6,044 nucleotides of DNA from Thermoplasmata archaeon (GTDB lineage Archaea; Thermoplasmatota; Thermoplasmata; Lutacidiplasmatales; UBA184). Below, one piece after another: positions 5,973-6,044 of the stretch (positions are counted from its first letter, which is position 1; every line of letters starts with the position of its first letter). The notes under the pieces are model-generated. The model saw only the letters and a program-made list of their open reading frames with translations, was not told the DNA's origin and searched no databases. The DNA is taken from positions 1 through 6,044 of the forward strand of contig JAKAPG010000103.1 of the NCBI GenBank assembly GCA_021823085.1, written 5' to 3'. The translations under genes and the position numbers were made by a program.

Positions 5973-6044
5973 ACGTATCCGCCACCCATGGGCCGTCGAG
6001 GCACGGTGAGCGGCGTGAGTTCGTCGGGTCGTCGAGGGGTGTTG

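Noticed and set aside
1..6044. CRISPR arrays, tRNA or rRNA genes, tandem repeats
   Set aside because: No regularly spaced direct repeats and no cloverleaf or ribosomal RNA signatures were seen on either strand.

Overview
The window is about two thirds G+C and looks like an accessory region of a high-GC bacterium. The genus cannot be read from the sequence. A textbook bacterial -10 box (TATAAT) six bases before a GTG start argues for bacteria rather than archaea and for a lineage that tolerates leaderless mRNAs. No RNA gene, CRISPR array or ribosomal/housekeeping gene is visible.

Left part (1-2010): two genes are transcribed divergently. On the minus strand is a Fic-domain (AMPylation) protein that runs off the left edge. 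It has both the catalytic HPFxDGNGRxxR motif and an N-terminal SxxxEGN self-inhibition motif. On the plus strand is a stand-alone restriction-endonuclease-like protein with an EcoRII-C type PD-(D/E)xK fold. No methyltransferase is present. The roughly 117-base gap between them carries a perfect 7-base inverted repeat, a candidate shared operator. Together they look like part of a defence or conflict island.

Right part (2011-5636): a nested pair of insertion sequences. The outer element encodes an IS701/DDE_5-like transposase that is now a pseudogene. Its ATG is replaced by ATC, two conserved Trp positions are stop codons (TAG and TGA), and its tail is disrupted. The inner element is a complete-looking 2149-bp IS (2947-5095) with 22-bp terminal inverted repeats matching at 20 of 22 positions and an 8-bp target duplication GACCCGGG. 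It has inserted in the outer transposase between its second Asp and its catalytic Glu. Removing the inner IS and one duplication copy rejoins the outer reading frame exactly. The inner transposase is MULE-like (D, D, DxxH, E) and appears to need a -1 frameshift on a run of eight A's to join its N-terminal domain to its catalytic domain. It has a leaderless-type promoter and its stop codon lies inside the right terminal repeat.

Far right (5637-6044): a minus-strand, unrecognised reading frame with good codon bias, possibly cut by the window edge. Between the outer transposase remnant and this gene, about 215 bases hold nothing that can be identified; the outer element's ends were not found.
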